Shown here: one piece after another, positions 27,370 to 36,597 of the stretch
Numbering within the stretch: position 1 is the stretch's first letter
Layout: every line of letters starts with the position of its first letter
Assembly (NCBI RefSeq): GCF_000980815.1
Contig: NZ_CP011311.1
Span: forward strand, 1,255,815-1,319,814
Direction: 5' to 3'
Length of the DNA: 64,000 nt
Origin: Corynebacterium camporealensis
GTDB taxonomy: Bacteria > Actinomycetota > Actinomycetes > Mycobacteriales > Mycobacteriaceae
Translations under genes and position numbers: made by a program
The notes under the pieces: generated by a model
Told to the model about the DNA's origin: nothing
Databases searched by the model: none
What the model saw: only the letters and a program-made list of their open reading frames with translations

Positions 27370-27753
27370 TTAGAAATCGAGTTCTGGAATCTGGTTGAGG
27401 GCTTCATCATCCGCACCGGTCGAGGCCGAGGCGTTGTAGATGATTTCGCTCAGCTCGTCCTTTTCTTCCGGCTCCAGGACGGCGTCGGCATGCTTGCGGT
27501 TGAACTTCGCCAGCTTTGCGATGTGCGGCTGCAGCAGCTTCGATAGCGCAGAGCCATCCGGATCATCGGGCAAGGAGTCGAGATCCTGCAGCAGGGCCTC
27601 CAGAATCTTCTTCAGCTCTGGGAGCACGCCTGGGTCAAAAGGCTGCTCCCAGAATTCCTTTTCGTCTTCTTTGAGGTAATCGCCGGTAGCGAAGGAATGC
27701 AGGTTGTCGATGAACTCGTCGATGGTGGGCTGGAACTCTGCGCGAATGCTCAT
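27370..27753 (-). CDS. Acidic protein of unknown function
   Basis: A 127-aa soluble, acidic protein that I do not recognise. It is rich in Asp/Glu and predicted helical, with no cysteine, signal peptide or membrane segment (EFQPTIDEFIDNLHSFATGD, KKILEALLQDLDSLPDDPDG, ending LNQIPELDF). It begins 15 nt after mshC and ends 28 nt before the HAD gene, so it is probably cotranscribed with them. Codon use looks like that of its neighbours. Confidence 0.7.
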   Translation of the reverse strand: MSIRAEFQPTIDEFIDNLHSFATGDYLKEDEKEFWEQPFDPGVLPELKKILEALLQDLDSLPDDPDGSALSKLLQPHIAKLAKFNRKHADAVLEPEEKDELSEIIYNASASTGADDEALNQIPELDF

Positions 27754-27768
27754 GCCCTTGATATTGCC

Positions 27769-29016
27769 TTACTTGCGGCTTACCTGCACGCCCAACAGCG
27801 AATCTAATGCGAGGGCAACCAACTCACCGGCCTGTGGGTCGTTCTCCCCGCGGTCGCCGGCGGCCCACTCATCGACAGCTGCCAGTGCGGCCGGGGTATC
27901 GACGTCGTTGGCCAAGCTGGCGCGCAGCTTATCGACGACCTGCTCGGCATGCGCCATATCACCTGGGTTTTCCACGGCTTCAGTCCACGCAGCAAGCTGC
28001 TGCTTGGCCTTGTCGAGGACCTCGTCCGACCAGTCGCGCTCAGCGCGGTAGTGACCGGCGAAAATGCCCAAACGAATAGCCGACGGGTCTTCACCCTGTT
28101 CGACGAGCTTGTGGACGAAGACCAGGTTGCCCAAGGACTTCGACATTTTGGTACCATCCAGGCCAATCATGCCGGTATGGACGTAGAAGTTCGCCATGCG
28201 CTCTACACCGAGTGCTGCCTCGGCGTGTGCTGCAGAGAACTCGTGGTGCGGGAACTTTAAGTCGCTGCCGCCGCCTTGAATGTCAAAGGACTTGCCCAAA
28301 CGGTTGGTGGCAATCGCAGAACACTCCACGTGCCAGCCCGGACGGCCCGGACCGAAGGGAGAATCCCAGGAAGGCTCACCGGGGCGCTCAGCTTTCCAGA
28401 TCAGTGCGTCCAACGGGTTGCGCTTACCCTTGCGATCCGGGTCGCCGCCACGCTCGGCAAAGAACTCCGCCATCTGCTCGTCGTTGTAGTTGGACTCGTA
28501 GCCAAACTGCTGTGTGGCATCGACAGAGGCGTAGACGTCCGGGTACTCCTCATCGTCGACGACGTAAGCCGCACCGTTGTCCAACAGCTTGCCGACCATC
28601 TCAATAACTTCGTCGACAGACTCCATCGCGCCGATGTAGTCCTGCGGCGGGAAGACAGACAGCAGCTCCATATCGGAGCGGAACAAATCAATCTGGGAGT
28701 CGCCCAGCTCGCGCCAGTCCACGCCGTCGCGCTCTGCACGCTCGAAGAGCGGGTCGTCGACGTCGGTGATGTTTTGGACGTAATGGACCTGCTTGCCCTG
28801 GTCCAGCAGCTGCCGGTAAATCAGGTCAAAGGTCAAGTAAGTAGCAGCATGCCCCAGATGCGTTGAGTCATAAGGGGTGATGCCGCAGACATACATGGTC
28901 GCGGTATCCCCTGCGATCTCCACCGGTCGTAGGCGTTGGTCCGCAGAGTCATATAAAGACAGCGAATGCGCCTTACCGGGTACAGGTGCGAAGTCAGGTA
29001 CTGGCCATGATTTCAT
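27769..29016 (-). CDS. mshC: Cysteine:GlcN-Ins ligase MshC (mycothiol biosynthesis)
   Basis: Joins cysteine to glucosaminyl-inositol with ATP, the fourth step in making mycothiol, the main low-molecular-weight thiol of actinobacteria. The 415-aa protein is a class I cysteinyl-tRNA synthetase paralogue. [14 protein letters not shown] (44-57) has the zinc-binding Cys and the HIGH-like motif in the form that marks MshC rather than CysS; WHVECSAI gives further zinc ligands; KMSKS is at 290-294. It lacks the tRNA anticodon-binding domain. It follows uppP by 49 nt. Confidence 0.95.
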   Translation of the reverse strand: MKSWPVPDFAPVPGKAHSLSLYDSADQRLRPVEIAGDTATMYVCGITPYDSTHLGHAATYLTFDLIYRQLLDQGKQVHYVQNITDVDDPLFERAERDGVDWRELGDSQIDLFRSDMELLSVFPPQDYIGAMESVDEVIEMVGKLLDNGAAYVVDDEEYPDVYASVDATQQFGYESNYNDEQMAEFFAERGGDPDRKGKRNPLDALIWKAERPGEPSWDSPFGPGRPGWHVECSAIATNRLGKSFDIQGGGSDLKFPHHEFSAAHAEAALGVERMANFYVHTGMIGLDGTKMSKSLGNLVFVHKLVEQGEDPSAIRLGIFAGHYRAERDWSDEVLDKAKQQLAAWTEAVENPGDMAHAEQVVDKLRASLANDVDTPAALAAVDEWAAGDRGENDPQAGELVALALDSLLGVQVSRK

Positions 29017-29065
29017 GCTGACTATCGTAGCCCGCCTCTCCCGGCAGGCGCATCACCGCATCACT

Positions 29066-29941
29066 TTAAGGCTGAAGCACTCCAATGCCCAGCAGGAGCA
29101 TGACCAGCAAGCCGACCGGGATGCGGTAGGCGGCGAACCATGCGAAGGAGTGGTTGGAGACGAACCTCAGCAACCACGCAATGGCGGCATAACCAACGAC
29201 GAAGGCCAGCGCGGTGCCAACGAAGAGCTGCAGACCCGACGCGGACTGGCCCACGGTGGGACCGAAGGCATCGGGAAGCGAGAACAGCCCCGAAGCCAGC
29301 ACAGCGGGAATCGCAAGCAAGAAGCTAAAACGAGTGGCCACCTCACGGTCGAGGCCTAAGAACAAACCACCGGAGATGGTGCCGCCGGAGCGAGATACGC
29401 CCGGAATCAGCGCGAGACACTGGCAAAAGCCCATGACGATGGCATCTTTCATGTTCAGCTCATCAAAGCCACGGTTCTTCTTGCCCACCTTCTCGGCTGC
29501 AATGAAGACAAAGGAGAACAGCACCAGCATGGAGGCGGTAATCCACAGGTTGCGCAGGTTATCGCGAATCAGATCCTTGCCCAGCAGGCCAATGACACCG
29601 ATCGGGATGGAGCCGACGATAACCATCCAGCCCATCTTCCAGTCCTGGCCGCGGGTCTCGGGCTTGACCCAACCGCGGCACCAGCCGGTGAGAATCTGCC
29701 AAATCATCTTGGCGAAGTAGACCACCACGGCCAGCTCAGTACCCAGCTGAATCACCGCGGTAAAGGAGGCACCAGCGTCTTGCCCCCAGAAAAGCTCAGA
29801 GACAATACGCAGGTGTCCCGAGGAGCTGACAGGCAGAAATTCCGTTAGGCCCTGCACGATAGACAAAACGATGACCTGCACCCAGGACATCGGCTCAGCG
29901 GCGGGCTCTACCGCTTGAGCAAGAGTCGATACGTCATTCAC
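29066..29941 (-). CDS. uppP: Undecaprenyl-diphosphatase UppP (BacA)
   Basis: Membrane phosphatase that recycles undecaprenyl diphosphate for peptidoglycan and arabinogalactan synthesis; overexpression gives bacitracin resistance. The 291-aa protein has about eight membrane segments and both catalytic motifs: [15 protein letters not shown] near the N-terminus and [20 protein letters not shown]. The start is a GTG at 29941 with TAGGCT 7 nt upstream, so the mRNA is probably leaderless. It is divergent from the lipoprotein gene. Confidence 0.95.
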   Translation of the reverse strand: MNDVSTLAQAVEPAAEPMSWVQVIVLSIVQGLTEFLPVSSSGHLRIVSELFWGQDAGASFTAVIQLGTELAVVVYFAKMIWQILTGWCRGWVKPETRGQDWKMGWMVIVGSIPIGVIGLLGKDLIRDNLRNLWITASMLVLFSFVFIAAEKVGKKNRGFDELNMKDAIVMGFCQCLALIPGVSRSGGTISGGLFLGLDREVATRFSFLLAIPAVLASGLFSLPDAFGPTVGQSASGLQLFVGTALAFVVGYAAIAWLLRFVSNHSFAWFAAYRIPVGLLVMLLLGIGVLQP

Positions 29942-29948
29942 TCGGAAC

Positions 29949-29954
29949 AGCCTA
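29949..29954 (-). promoter_or_regulatory. -10 hexamer for leaderless uppP
   Basis: Minus-strand TAGGCT ends 7 nt before the uppP GTG; no ribosome-binding site is present in between. Confidence 0.55.
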
Positions 29955-29996
29955 CAACGACCACGTCGGACTTAGGGATTCAACAACACGCGCTGC

Positions 29997-30002
29997 TAGG
30001 AT
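29997..30002 (+). promoter_or_regulatory. -10 hexamer for the leaderless lipoprotein gene
   Basis: TAGGAT lies 8 nt before GTG 30011. TTAGGG at 29973-29978 is a poor -35 at 18 nt. Confidence 0.5.
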
Positions 30003-30010
30003 TAACAAGC

Positions 30011-31090
30011 GTGAAATCACAGCTTGGTTTGAAAAAAGTACTGCCCGCTGCCGCTCTCAGCGCGACTGCCCTGGTGTTAAGCGCCTGCCAACCGGAAGTC
30101 GGTGTCGGTGGCGACCCCGAGACCGCAGTTCAAGCCAACGCAACCCCGGCGGACTCCCCACAGGATGCCAGCCCGGACGGTGAGCACGTCGAGTTCGCTC
30201 ATGACGTCGAGGACATGGATGCCGTTGCCGACACCATTTCTGTGCGCAGCGGCGAGTCCCTTTTCATTGGCACCCAGGCCGACTTTGCAGGCGACGATGC
30301 GACTGAGGTCTCCATCGATGCTGCCTGCGGCGATCTCTCCGCTACTGCAGATAAGTTCGTCCTCGCCTGCGGCGATAAGGTCCTGTTCTTCAACCCTGAC
30401 TCCCCGGATTCCCCAGAAGAGCTGGCAGTCGATGAAGAAGAGCCAGTCACTGTAGCTACGCAGCTTTCCGATGGCGCCGTCTTCGTCGGCTCCGCCAACT
30501 CTCCTATCGTCGGCATCTACCGCGATGGCGAGCGCGATGAGGAAATCGAGGTCGAGGAAGGCTCCGACCAGATGCTGGCCGTGCCGAACGACGATGTCGA
30601 AGATGGCGTCGTGCGCATTCTGCGTGCCGATTCCACCATTCAAAACGTCGACTGGACCGAAAACCGCGCTGGCGGTCGCCTGCGTGTTGGCCAGGGCGTA
30701 GGCGAAATCGCCGTTGGTGACAATGGCGTCGTTGTAGCGGCCGATACCGCTGGTGAGCGCATTGCCATCTACACCAGCCGCGACGTTGTCCGCCTGCATC
30801 AGTACGGCAACACCGAGGGTATTCCGTGGGCTGTGGCCTGGGATAACTCCCGCAACCTGGCCTGGGCTGCCACCACCGACAACAACCAGGCGGAGGCTTT
30901 CGAGATTTCCTCCGGCGCACCGAAGTCCGTTGGCACCATCAACACTGTCGCGGATGCACAAAGCATGGCAGTGCTTGACGATGGCACCGTGGTCACCGCC
31001 TCTGCCACCGGTGATGGCCTGCAATTTGTCAGCGATCCTGACCTGGATTCTGCCGACGATGCAGCTACCGATTCTGAGTCTGGAGAATAA
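30011..31090 (+). CDS. LppL-like surface lipoprotein, probable beta-propeller
   Basis: Secreted lipoprotein, 359 aa from GTG 30011. The signal peptide (KSQLGLKKVLPAAALSATAL) ends in the lipobox LSAC, so Cys25 would be lipidated. The mature part is acidic with repeated beta-rich units of about 40 residues (AVFVGSANSPIVGIYRDGE, GVVVAADTAGERIAIYTSRD, AWDNSRNLAWAATTDNNQAE), which suggests a beta-propeller. Position between uppP and pyrD matches M. tuberculosis LppL. A start at 29915 would give an unlikely 32-residue extension. The partner is unknown. It lies 3 nt before pyrD. Confidence 0.85.
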   Translation: MKSQLGLKKVLPAAALSATALVLSACQPEVGVGGDPETAVQANATPADSPQDASPDGEHVEFAHDVEDMDAVADTISVRSGESLFIGTQADFAGDDATEVSIDAACGDLSATADKFVLACGDKVLFFNPDSPDSPEELAVDEEEPVTVATQLSDGAVFVGSANSPIVGIYRDGERDEEIEVEEGSDQMLAVPNDDVEDGVVRILRADSTIQNVDWTENRAGGRLRVGQGVGEIAVGDNGVVVAADTAGERIAIYTSRDVVRLHQYGNTEGIPWAVAWDNSRNLAWAATTDNNQAEAFEISSGAPKSVGTINTVADAQSMAVLDDGTVVTASATGDGLQFVSDPDLDSADDAATDSESGE

Positions 31091-31093
31091 ACA

Positions 31094-32209
31094 ATGAAAA
31101 AGACCCTTGGTATGCAGGTCCGCGACAAGGCCTATCAGCTCGCCCTGAAAGGCATGTTCCGCATGGATCCGGAACAAATCCACGTGGTGATGAACCGCGC
31201 GATTGGTTTGCTGCACTCTGCTGGCCCGCTGAACCGTGCACTCAACCGCGTGTGGCCGGTCAATGATCCGGTCCTCCACCAAGAAGTCTTTGGCGTGTCC
31301 TTCCCACGCCCGCTCGGCTTGGCTGCTGGCTTTGATAAGAATGCCGCTGCTGCCGATGCCTGGGGCCCGATTGGCTTTGGCTACGCCGAATTAGGCACCG
31401 TCACCGCCGAGGGCCAGCCTGGTAACCCGACTCCGCGCTTGTTCCGCCTTAAGGCGGACAAGGCCATTTTGAACCGCATGGGCTTTAACAACGAAGGCGC
31501 CCTGAATGCTGCAGAAAACCTGCGCAAGCGCCGCTACCACGACCCCATCGGTATCAACATCGGCAAGACCAAGGTCACCCCGGCTGAAAAAGCCATTGAC
31601 GACTACCGTCGCTCGGCTTCCGTACTCGGCGAGCTAGCCGACTACCTCGTGGTCAACGTGTCTTCTCCCAACACCCCGGGTCTGCGTGACCTGCAGGCAG
31701 TCGAATCCCTGCGCCCGATTCTCTCCGCAGTTCAGGAATGCACCACCCGCCCAGTCTTGGTGAAGATTGCCCCGGACCTGTCCGACGACGACGTCGACGC
31801 CGTGGCCGACCTCGCACTCGAGCTCAACCTGGCCGGCATCGTGGCCACGAATACCACTATCTCCCGCGAAAACCTGCAGACCCCAGCCAACGAGGTCGAA
31901 GCCATGGGAGCTGGCGGTGTATCAGGCCCACCCGTTGCCGCACGTTCCCTGGAAGTCCTGCGCCGCCTACATGACCGCGTCGGTGACCAGCTCGTGATCA
32001 TCTCCGTCGGAGGCATTAGCACCCCAGAACAGGCCTGGGAGCGCATCACCAGCGGCGCTAGCCTGCTGCAGGGCTACACTGGCCTGATTTACGGCGGTCC
32101 AGACTGGATCCAGCACATCCACCAAGGCATCGCGGCCCAGGTCCGCGCCCACGGCCTGGGCAACATCAGCCAAGCTGTTGGCTCCGGCCTGGAGTGGAAG
32201 AAGCTCTAA
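31094..32209 (+). CDS. pyrD: Dihydroorotate dehydrogenase, class 2
   Basis: Membrane-associated flavoenzyme that oxidises dihydroorotate to orotate with quinone in pyrimidine synthesis; 371 aa. The N-terminal amphipathic part (~1-50) is the class 2 membrane anchor. [18 protein letters not shown] and [10 protein letters not shown] are FMN/substrate contacts, [11 protein letters not shown] holds the catalytic Ser of class 2 enzymes, and SVGGI and [13 protein letters not shown] bind the FMN phosphate. GGAGAA precedes the ATG, and the gene is in an operon with the lipoprotein gene. Confidence 0.95.
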   Translation: MKKTLGMQVRDKAYQLALKGMFRMDPEQIHVVMNRAIGLLHSAGPLNRALNRVWPVNDPVLHQEVFGVSFPRPLGLAAGFDKNAAAADAWGPIGFGYAELGTVTAEGQPGNPTPRLFRLKADKAILNRMGFNNEGALNAAENLRKRRYHDPIGINIGKTKVTPAEKAIDDYRRSASVLGELADYLVVNVSSPNTPGLRDLQAVESLRPILSAVQECTTRPVLVKIAPDLSDDDVDAVADLALELNLAGIVATNTTISRENLQTPANEVEAMGAGGVSGPPVAARSLEVLRRLHDRVGDQLVIISVGGISTPEQAWERITSGASLLQGYTGLIYGGPDWIQHIHQGIAAQVRAHGLGNISQAVGSGLEWKKL

Positions 32210-32219
32210 GAAAACTACT

Positions 32220-32252
32220 AAAGCGACCTCACTGAAACAGTGAGGTCGCTTT
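32220..32252 (+). terminator. Intrinsic terminator after pyrD
   Basis: AAAGCGACCTCACTG pairs perfectly with 32238-32252 across an AAA loop (15 bp), and is followed by TTTTCTTTT. Confidence 0.9.
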
Positions 32253-32278
32253 TCTTTTGCCTGTTTCGCTCGCGGTTA

Positions 32279-32665
32279 TTACATCAGGGTGCGACGCAAA
32301 ATCAGCGAGCACAGTACTGCTGCACCGGCGTACATGACTACCCAGTATTGCTCTTGGATCATCAATGCCTCCCGGGACAGGAATTGGCTGAAGATGACCA
32401 GCAAGACTGAAATAACCAGAGCGATGACCTGGACCTTGCTTGCGCTTTGATTCTTGCTGACGGTAGCGAAGCCACCGAGGATCAATGCGGCTAGACAGAG
32501 TGCCAGCTTCGAGTAGGTCCACTCAAAAGGTGCTCCCCATCCGTCTTGAAAGACAGACAGGACGGCAAAAAGGAAAAGAACAGAGGCAAGCGCCATAAAA
32601 GCGCCACCGACCCGCAGTGCGAGCGGGATGGTGGCGCCTGGCGCCGAATCTTGAGTATTCGACAT
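32279..32665 (-). CDS. Four-helix membrane protein of unknown function
   Basis: A 128-aa protein with four predicted membrane helices (ALRVGGAFMALASVLFLFAV, KLALCLAALILGGFA, VIALVISVLLVIFS, YWVVMYAGAAVLCSLIL) and a short hydrophilic N-terminus. It ends in basic residues (RRTLM). I do not recognise a family. It is 21 nt after the PEBP gene on the same strand and convergent with pyrD. Confidence 0.7.
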   Translation of the reverse strand: MSNTQDSAPGATIPLALRVGGAFMALASVLFLFAVLSVFQDGWGAPFEWTYSKLALCLAALILGGFATVSKNQSASKVQVIALVISVLLVIFSQFLSREALMIQEQYWVVMYAGAAVLCSLILRRTLM

Positions 32666-32686
32666 CAGCTTCTTTCTAAAAGGTGC

Positions 32687-33223
32687 TTACTTCTCTTCGT
32701 ACCAGCCCCACAGGATCGCACGACCCAGGGCGTGGAAGTGAAGGTTAAAGCCCAGGACGGTCGGGGAAGAATCCGGATCGATGTCCAGCTTCTCCTCATC
32801 GACTGCGTGAACAGCGTAGATGTAGCGGTGCGGTGCGTGACCTGCCGGTGGCTGTGCACCGTAGTAGGTGCGCTCACCGGAGTCGTTGCGCAGGGAGACC
32901 ACACCTTCGATGCCGAGGTCCTCAGCAGCGCCTGCATCGGAAGGCAGCTCGCTGACATCGGCTGGGATGTTAAAGGCAGCCCAGTGCCAGAAACCAGACG
33001 CAGTCGGTGCATCCGGGTCAAAGCAGGTAACAGCCAGGGACTTGGTGCCCTCCGGAAGGTTGGACCACTCCAGCTGCGGGGAAACGGACTGCGGAGCACG
33101 CAGCTTCTCTTCCAGTTCGTCACCATCTACCAGGTCAGCAGAGGACAGCGGGAAGGAAGGCAGGTCGCGCAGCGGTGCGTATGGGTCAGGGCCAGGGAAA
33201 CGAGAATCATTGAAATCAGTCAT
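32687..33223 (-). CDS. YbhB/YbcL-type Raf kinase inhibitor-like (PEBP) protein
   Basis: Phosphatidylethanolamine-binding protein family member, 178 aa from ATG 33223 (MTDFNDSRFPGPDPYAPLRD). Conserved pocket residues are in PQLEWSNLPEGTKSLAVTCFDPDAPTASGFWHW (DPDAP and the His) and in GHAPHRYIYAVHAVD. It is the counterpart of M. tuberculosis Rv2140c, also next to pyrD. The ligand is unknown. AGGA lies close to the ATG; the longer start at 33250 lacks support. Confidence 0.88.
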   Translation of the reverse strand: MTDFNDSRFPGPDPYAPLRDLPSFPLSSADLVDGDELEEKLRAPQSVSPQLEWSNLPEGTKSLAVTCFDPDAPTASGFWHWAAFNIPADVSELPSDAGAAEDLGIEGVVSLRNDSGERTYYGAQPPAGHAPHRYIYAVHAVDEEKLDIDPDSSPTVLGFNLHFHALGRAILWGWYEEK

Positions 33224-33364
33224 GCTTCCTTTGTACCGGACATCACACACTACTGTCGATGCAACGCCGATCTCATTTGCAGTGGTGGGCTAGGCAGTCA
33301 TCGACACGCATTGCACCGAAGGTTTCCTACTTACACCCCTGGAATTTATGCCCCACCTGGAGAT

Positions 33365-33394
33365 TTGTCCTAAAAGTTCAATTCGCGCTAGAGT
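33365..33394 (+). promoter_or_regulatory. Probable promoter of tRNA-Leu
   Basis: TTGTCC (33365-33370) and TAGAGT (33389-33394), 18 nt apart, lie about 40 nt before the tRNA. Confidence 0.45.
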
Positions 33395-33433
33395 ATTCGA
33401 GTGCCCAGCCGAGAGGCTGTAAACAAACACCCT

Positions 33434-33519
33434 GCCCGGGTGGCGGAATGGCAGACGCGCTAGCTTGAGGTGCTAGTGTCCTATTAACGGACGTGGGGGT
33501 TCAAGTCCCCCTCCGGGCA
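33434..33519 (+). tRNA. tRNA-Leu(GAG)
   Basis: An 86-nt class II tRNA. Acceptor arms GCCCGGG and TCCGGGC pair, with a G-T pair at the end. The anticodon loop TTGAGGT within a CTAGC/GCTAG stem gives GAG (33467-33469), which reads CUC and CUU. A long variable arm (GTCC/GGAC type) and the T-arm with GTTCAAGTC follow. The discriminator base is A, and CCA is not encoded. A terminator follows. Confidence 0.95.
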
Positions 33520-33530
33520 CAAACGCAAGG

Positions 33531-33560
33531 CCTGGAAACTTATTGTTTCCGGGTCTTTTT
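33531..33560 (+). terminator. Terminator after tRNA-Leu
   Basis: CCTGGAAAC (33531-33539) pairs with GTTTCCGGG (33545-33553, one T-G pair) and is followed by TCTTTTT. Confidence 0.85.
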
Positions 33561-33595
33561 GCATTGGTTATAACTCACCCACTCGTGGAGGGTGC

Positions 33596-34339
33596 ATGCA
33601 CTCGTTAAAGACGGCACTACAAGGCTTTGCGGATTTCCTCCGCAGCTTGGCCAGTTCGGCGTGGGCAACCATGCGCGGCTGGTCGGTGGCCCGCTGGTGC
33701 CTAACCATTGCAGCAATCGTCGCTGTCGTTAGCCTTCTTATCTGGGTCGATATCCCCGACCTCAACCTCCTACGCGAGTGGGCGGAACGCTTAGGGCCCT
33801 GGTTTATCGTCGGCTTCATCGTATGTTATGTCATCTTTACGCAGTTTCCACTGCCCCGCACGGTGTGGACGGTTGCCGCGGGTGTTCTCTTTGGCCCTTG
33901 GCTAGGCCTGAGCGTCGCATTGGTCTCGCTGACCATTTCGGCAGCACTGTCACTGACTATCGTGCGGTGGCTGTTGGGCGATTGGATTCGGCCCCACCTG
34001 GCCCACCCCGCCGTATTCAAAATCAACGCCCACTTAGAGCGCCGTGGCTGGTTGGCCGTCGGCTCGCTGCGCATGGTCGCCGGCGTGCCCTTCTCCATCC
34101 TCAATTACGTCGCCGCACTGACCCCTATCCCCTTCGCGCACTTTGTCGTTGCCACCACAATTGGATCCATCCCGACCACCGCACTGGGTGTTTTCTTTGG
34201 CGATGCCCTTGCCGGCGAACCGCATCCCGCATTGATTGCAGCCATCGTCTTCTTCGCAGCACTTGGTCTGGTGGGCTTGTATCTGGATAGCAAGGTGCCC
34301 ACTCGCGTGCAGTCAAGGAAGAAAGGTAGACTCGATTAA
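33596..34339 (+). CDS. TVP38/TMEM64 family membrane protein
   Basis: A 247-aa membrane protein of the DedA/VTT superfamily, thought to act in lipid scrambling or transport; the bacterial role is not settled. It has about six hydrophobic segments and the family motifs: a GVLFGPWLGLSVALV-type loop (GxxxG rich), RMVAGVPFSILNYVAAL, and FAHFVVATTIGSIPTTALGVFFGDAL, each compact here. GGAGGG precedes the ATG at short distance. It lies after the tRNA-Leu terminator and 28 nt before the HTH gene. Confidence 0.8.
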   Translation: MHSLKTALQGFADFLRSLASSAWATMRGWSVARWCLTIAAIVAVVSLLIWVDIPDLNLLREWAERLGPWFIVGFIVCYVIFTQFPLPRTVWTVAAGVLFGPWLGLSVALVSLTISAALSLTIVRWLLGDWIRPHLAHPAVFKINAHLERRGWLAVGSLRMVAGVPFSILNYVAALTPIPFAHFVVATTIGSIPTTALGVFFGDALAGEPHPALIAAIVFFAALGLVGLYLDSKVPTRVQSRKKGRLD

Positions 34340-34367
34340 GTTGACCAAGGCCAAGGAGGAATAAAGC

Positions 34368-34943
34368 ATGTTTGCTGTTCATGCCCGTTACCGGGGACGT
34401 TCGGTGCGTCGCGCAGAACTCGTCCAGCGTTCCGCAGAAGCCCTGTCCACCCTGGAAGGTGTCGGCGAGTTCCAGGTCCTTGGCGTGGAAGATATTTGTG
34501 CCGTCGTGGACTCACCTACTGCAGTGTGCGACTTGGCCATGGCATTGCTTGCCGATGGCGACTGGGCCATCGGCATCGGCGTCAGCCCCGGCCACCCACG
34601 CAGCGCTGATACTATCCGCTCGGTTGCTACCGCCGCACTGAAGAAGTCCGCGCGCCCGGGCAACGTGTATGCCAAGACCAATCAGCGCGGTCGCGCTAGT
34701 GAAGCCCAGGACATCGCCGCCGCCTTCGCACTCTTAGGCTTTGTGCTCAACAAGCGTTCGATGGAAGGCCGCGAAGCAACCTCGCTGGTGCGTTCCGGCA
34801 TGAATCAGAATGAAGCAGCCGCCGAGCTCGGCATTTCCAAGCAGGCCATGTCCCAGCGCCTGCACGCAGCAGGCTGGGCAGCTGAAACCGCCGGCTGGCA
34901 ACTTGCAGTTAACCTGCTCGACCGCGCCAACGCCGAAGTTTAG
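34368..34943 (+). CDS. HTH-containing protein of unknown function
   Basis: A 191-aa soluble protein. Residues ~1-130 form a domain with a repeated pattern of short strands and helices (FQVLGVEDICAVVDSPTAV, DGDWAIGIGVSPGHPRSADT) that somewhat recalls SatD-like or nucleotide-cyclase-like folds. Residues ~140-170 are a clear helix-turn-helix (GMNQNEAAAELGISKQAMSQ, then RLHAAGW) like sigma-70 region 4. The ribosome-binding site AGGAGG is strong. It may be a DNA-binding regulator. The family name is uncertain. Confidence 0.75.
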   Translation: MFAVHARYRGRSVRRAELVQRSAEALSTLEGVGEFQVLGVEDICAVVDSPTAVCDLAMALLADGDWAIGIGVSPGHPRSADTIRSVATAALKKSARPGNVYAKTNQRGRASEAQDIAAAFALLGFVLNKRSMEGREATSLVRSGMNQNEAAAELGISKQAMSQRLHAAGWAAETAGWQLAVNLLDRANAEV

Positions 34944-34956
34944 AAACTTCGGACAA

Positions 34957-35796
34957 CTAGAGTAAGTCTTCTTTGCTCAGTTCTGGTGTCGTGACGAAGT
35001 CGACGAGACGCTCCACGGCACCAATGAGGCTAGAATCCAGATCCCTGAAAGAATTCACGGCGTTGTAGACACGGCTCCAGCCCTCCTTCGGATCGGACCA
35101 GCCCACTCGTTTGCAGATTCCGGTCTTCCAATCCTCGCCATAAGGCACGTCCGGCCATTCTTTTAGACCGACTCGTTCGGGTTTTACAGCTGCCCAGATA
35201 TCAATGAAGGGGTGACCGGTCACCAGCACGGACTCGCCGAGCCGCTGGGTCATGCGGGTTTCCTTGGAGCCTTCCACCAGGTGGTCAGCCAACACGCCCA
35301 CGCGGCGGCCGGGTTCCGGCTTAAATTCGGCAATGCGTTCTTTTAGGTTGTCTAGGCCTTCGAGGTATTCGACCACGACACCTTCCACGCGCAGGTCATG
35401 TCCCCAGACCTTCTCCACAATCGCTGCGTCGTGGATACCTTCGACCCAGATACGCGAGGGCGCTGCGACCTTCGCCTGGACGTTTTCGACACGACGCGAG
35501 CCCGAGTTCGACTTCCGCGGTGCTTGCTTCTCCACGTAACGGGTTAGCGTGACTGGCTTACCTTCTAGCAGGAATCCACCTTTCACCAGGTTGAACACGC
35601 GCTCGACACCATGGCGGTCTTCTAGGCGCACGACCTCGCCATAGACAGTCTTATCTACTCCCATAACCGCGCCGACGAAGTCATCGCCGCGCACTTCCAC
35701 GACCATGCCTGGCTTGGCGGGCACCACCGGGTACTCCTTTGGTTTGGAACGGGCGTGGCCGGAAAAAATATCACCAGCGTAGGGATCAATACTCAT
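34957..35796 (-). CDS. DUF3097 family protein, TOPRIM-like segment
   Basis: A 279-aa actinobacterial protein of the DUF3097 family. The N-terminal ~110 residues hold small beta-rich units (EVRGDDFVGAVMGVDKTVYG, GVERVFNLVKGGFLLEGKPV). Residues ~115-195 carry IWVEGIHDAAIVEKVWG and RRVGVLADHL, which resemble the first (Glu) and second (Asp) motifs of TOPRIM folds found in primases and topoisomerases. The C-terminal part has GHPFIDIWAAVKPERVGL. A nucleic-acid role is inferred only from that resemblance. It is convergent with the HTH gene and divergent from the next gene. Confidence 0.75.
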   Translation of the reverse strand: MSIDPYAGDIFSGHARSKPKEYPVVPAKPGMVVEVRGDDFVGAVMGVDKTVYGEVVRLEDRHGVERVFNLVKGGFLLEGKPVTLTRYVEKQAPRKSNSGSRRVENVQAKVAAPSRIWVEGIHDAAIVEKVWGHDLRVEGVVVEYLEGLDNLKERIAEFKPEPGRRVGVLADHLVEGSKETRMTQRLGESVLVTGHPFIDIWAAVKPERVGLKEWPDVPYGEDWKTGICKRVGWSDPKEGWSRVYNAVNSFRDLDSSLIGAVERLVDFVTTPELSKEDLL

Positions 35797-35815
35797 GGGC
35801 GCTGATCTTATCTAC

Positions 35816-35821
35816 TAGACT
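35816..35821 (+). promoter_or_regulatory. -10 hexamer for a leaderless mRNA
   Basis: TAGACT lies 8 nt before ATG 35830; no ribosome-binding site is seen. Confidence 0.5.
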
Positions 35822-35829
35822 GTCCCGCC

Positions 35830-36597
35830 ATGGATATGCGCGCCGAGGTGTGGTCACCCGTCCAAAACTGCGCCGTCTGGCTCGGCGCGTGGCTCTACGG
35901 GCACGAGTCGACTGACGATCTCCTGCAGGCTCTCACTGAGCTAGGCGGGCGCCCCGAAACCCACGACGAGGCACCCTTTATCGATCTGTTCAGCGAGTTG
36001 CGGGCTAATACCGCAGAGCTTATCGATGCCCCGTTTACCCAACCTCTGCTGCGCCTCGTCCTTGCAGGGCCGGGTGATCCGCCGGCATTGCCCGCTGGCT
36101 CTCGTGCTGCGGCAGTTGCTGCGGATAACAACGCCGGCGCAATCATAGCTCGCACCAACGATCCCGATAGTCACTTTATTCTCATTCCCCACTTACGCCC
36201 CAACTCAACCGTGTGGGAGGCGATTTATCAGGAAGGTCCACTCCCCGCTCCCGCCTGGTTGAGCCCCGGCGATGCCGATCGACTACTCGCCCAAGCTACC
36301 GAGCAATCCGCGTTACTCATCGAAGCAACGGGCATGAAGTCAGAGAAACTCCCCGACCCGCGCCTCACCGTCGGTACGCTTAGCGACTTCTATGACACCC
36401 CAGGCCTCCCCAGCAGCATTCCGGGACGCGCGGCAAAGCTTTTTGCCCGCGCTGACCGCGTGGCCGCCATCATTGAGACTGTAAAGGAAAGAGCCGCGGA
36501 CCATCGTTTCGATCCGCAGCTCCTTATGTTGGGACGACACATCCGTGCCGCCCGCGTGGCAGGTGTTAGTTACGCACTTGCCGACTTTGCGCGCTGA
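35830..36597 (+). CDS. Conserved corynebacterial protein of unknown function
   Basis: A 255-aa soluble protein. It is Ala/Leu-rich with no cofactor or catalytic motif that I can name. N-terminal [21 protein letters not shown] and the middle block [19 protein letters not shown] stand out, and it ends [13 protein letters not shown]. The N-terminus is predicted cytoplasmic. It overlaps the convergent hemH gene by 28 nt at the 3' ends. Confidence 0.75.
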   Translation: MDMRAEVWSPVQNCAVWLGAWLYGHESTDDLLQALTELGGRPETHDEAPFIDLFSELRANTAELIDAPFTQPLLRLVLAGPGDPPALPAGSRAAAVAADNNAGAIIARTNDPDSHFILIPHLRPNSTVWEAIYQEGPLPAPAWLSPGDADRLLAQATEQSALLIEATGMKSEKLPDPRLTVGTLSDFYDTPGLPSSIPGRAAKLFARADRVAAIIETVKERAADHRFDPQLLMLGRHIRAARVAGVSYALADFAR

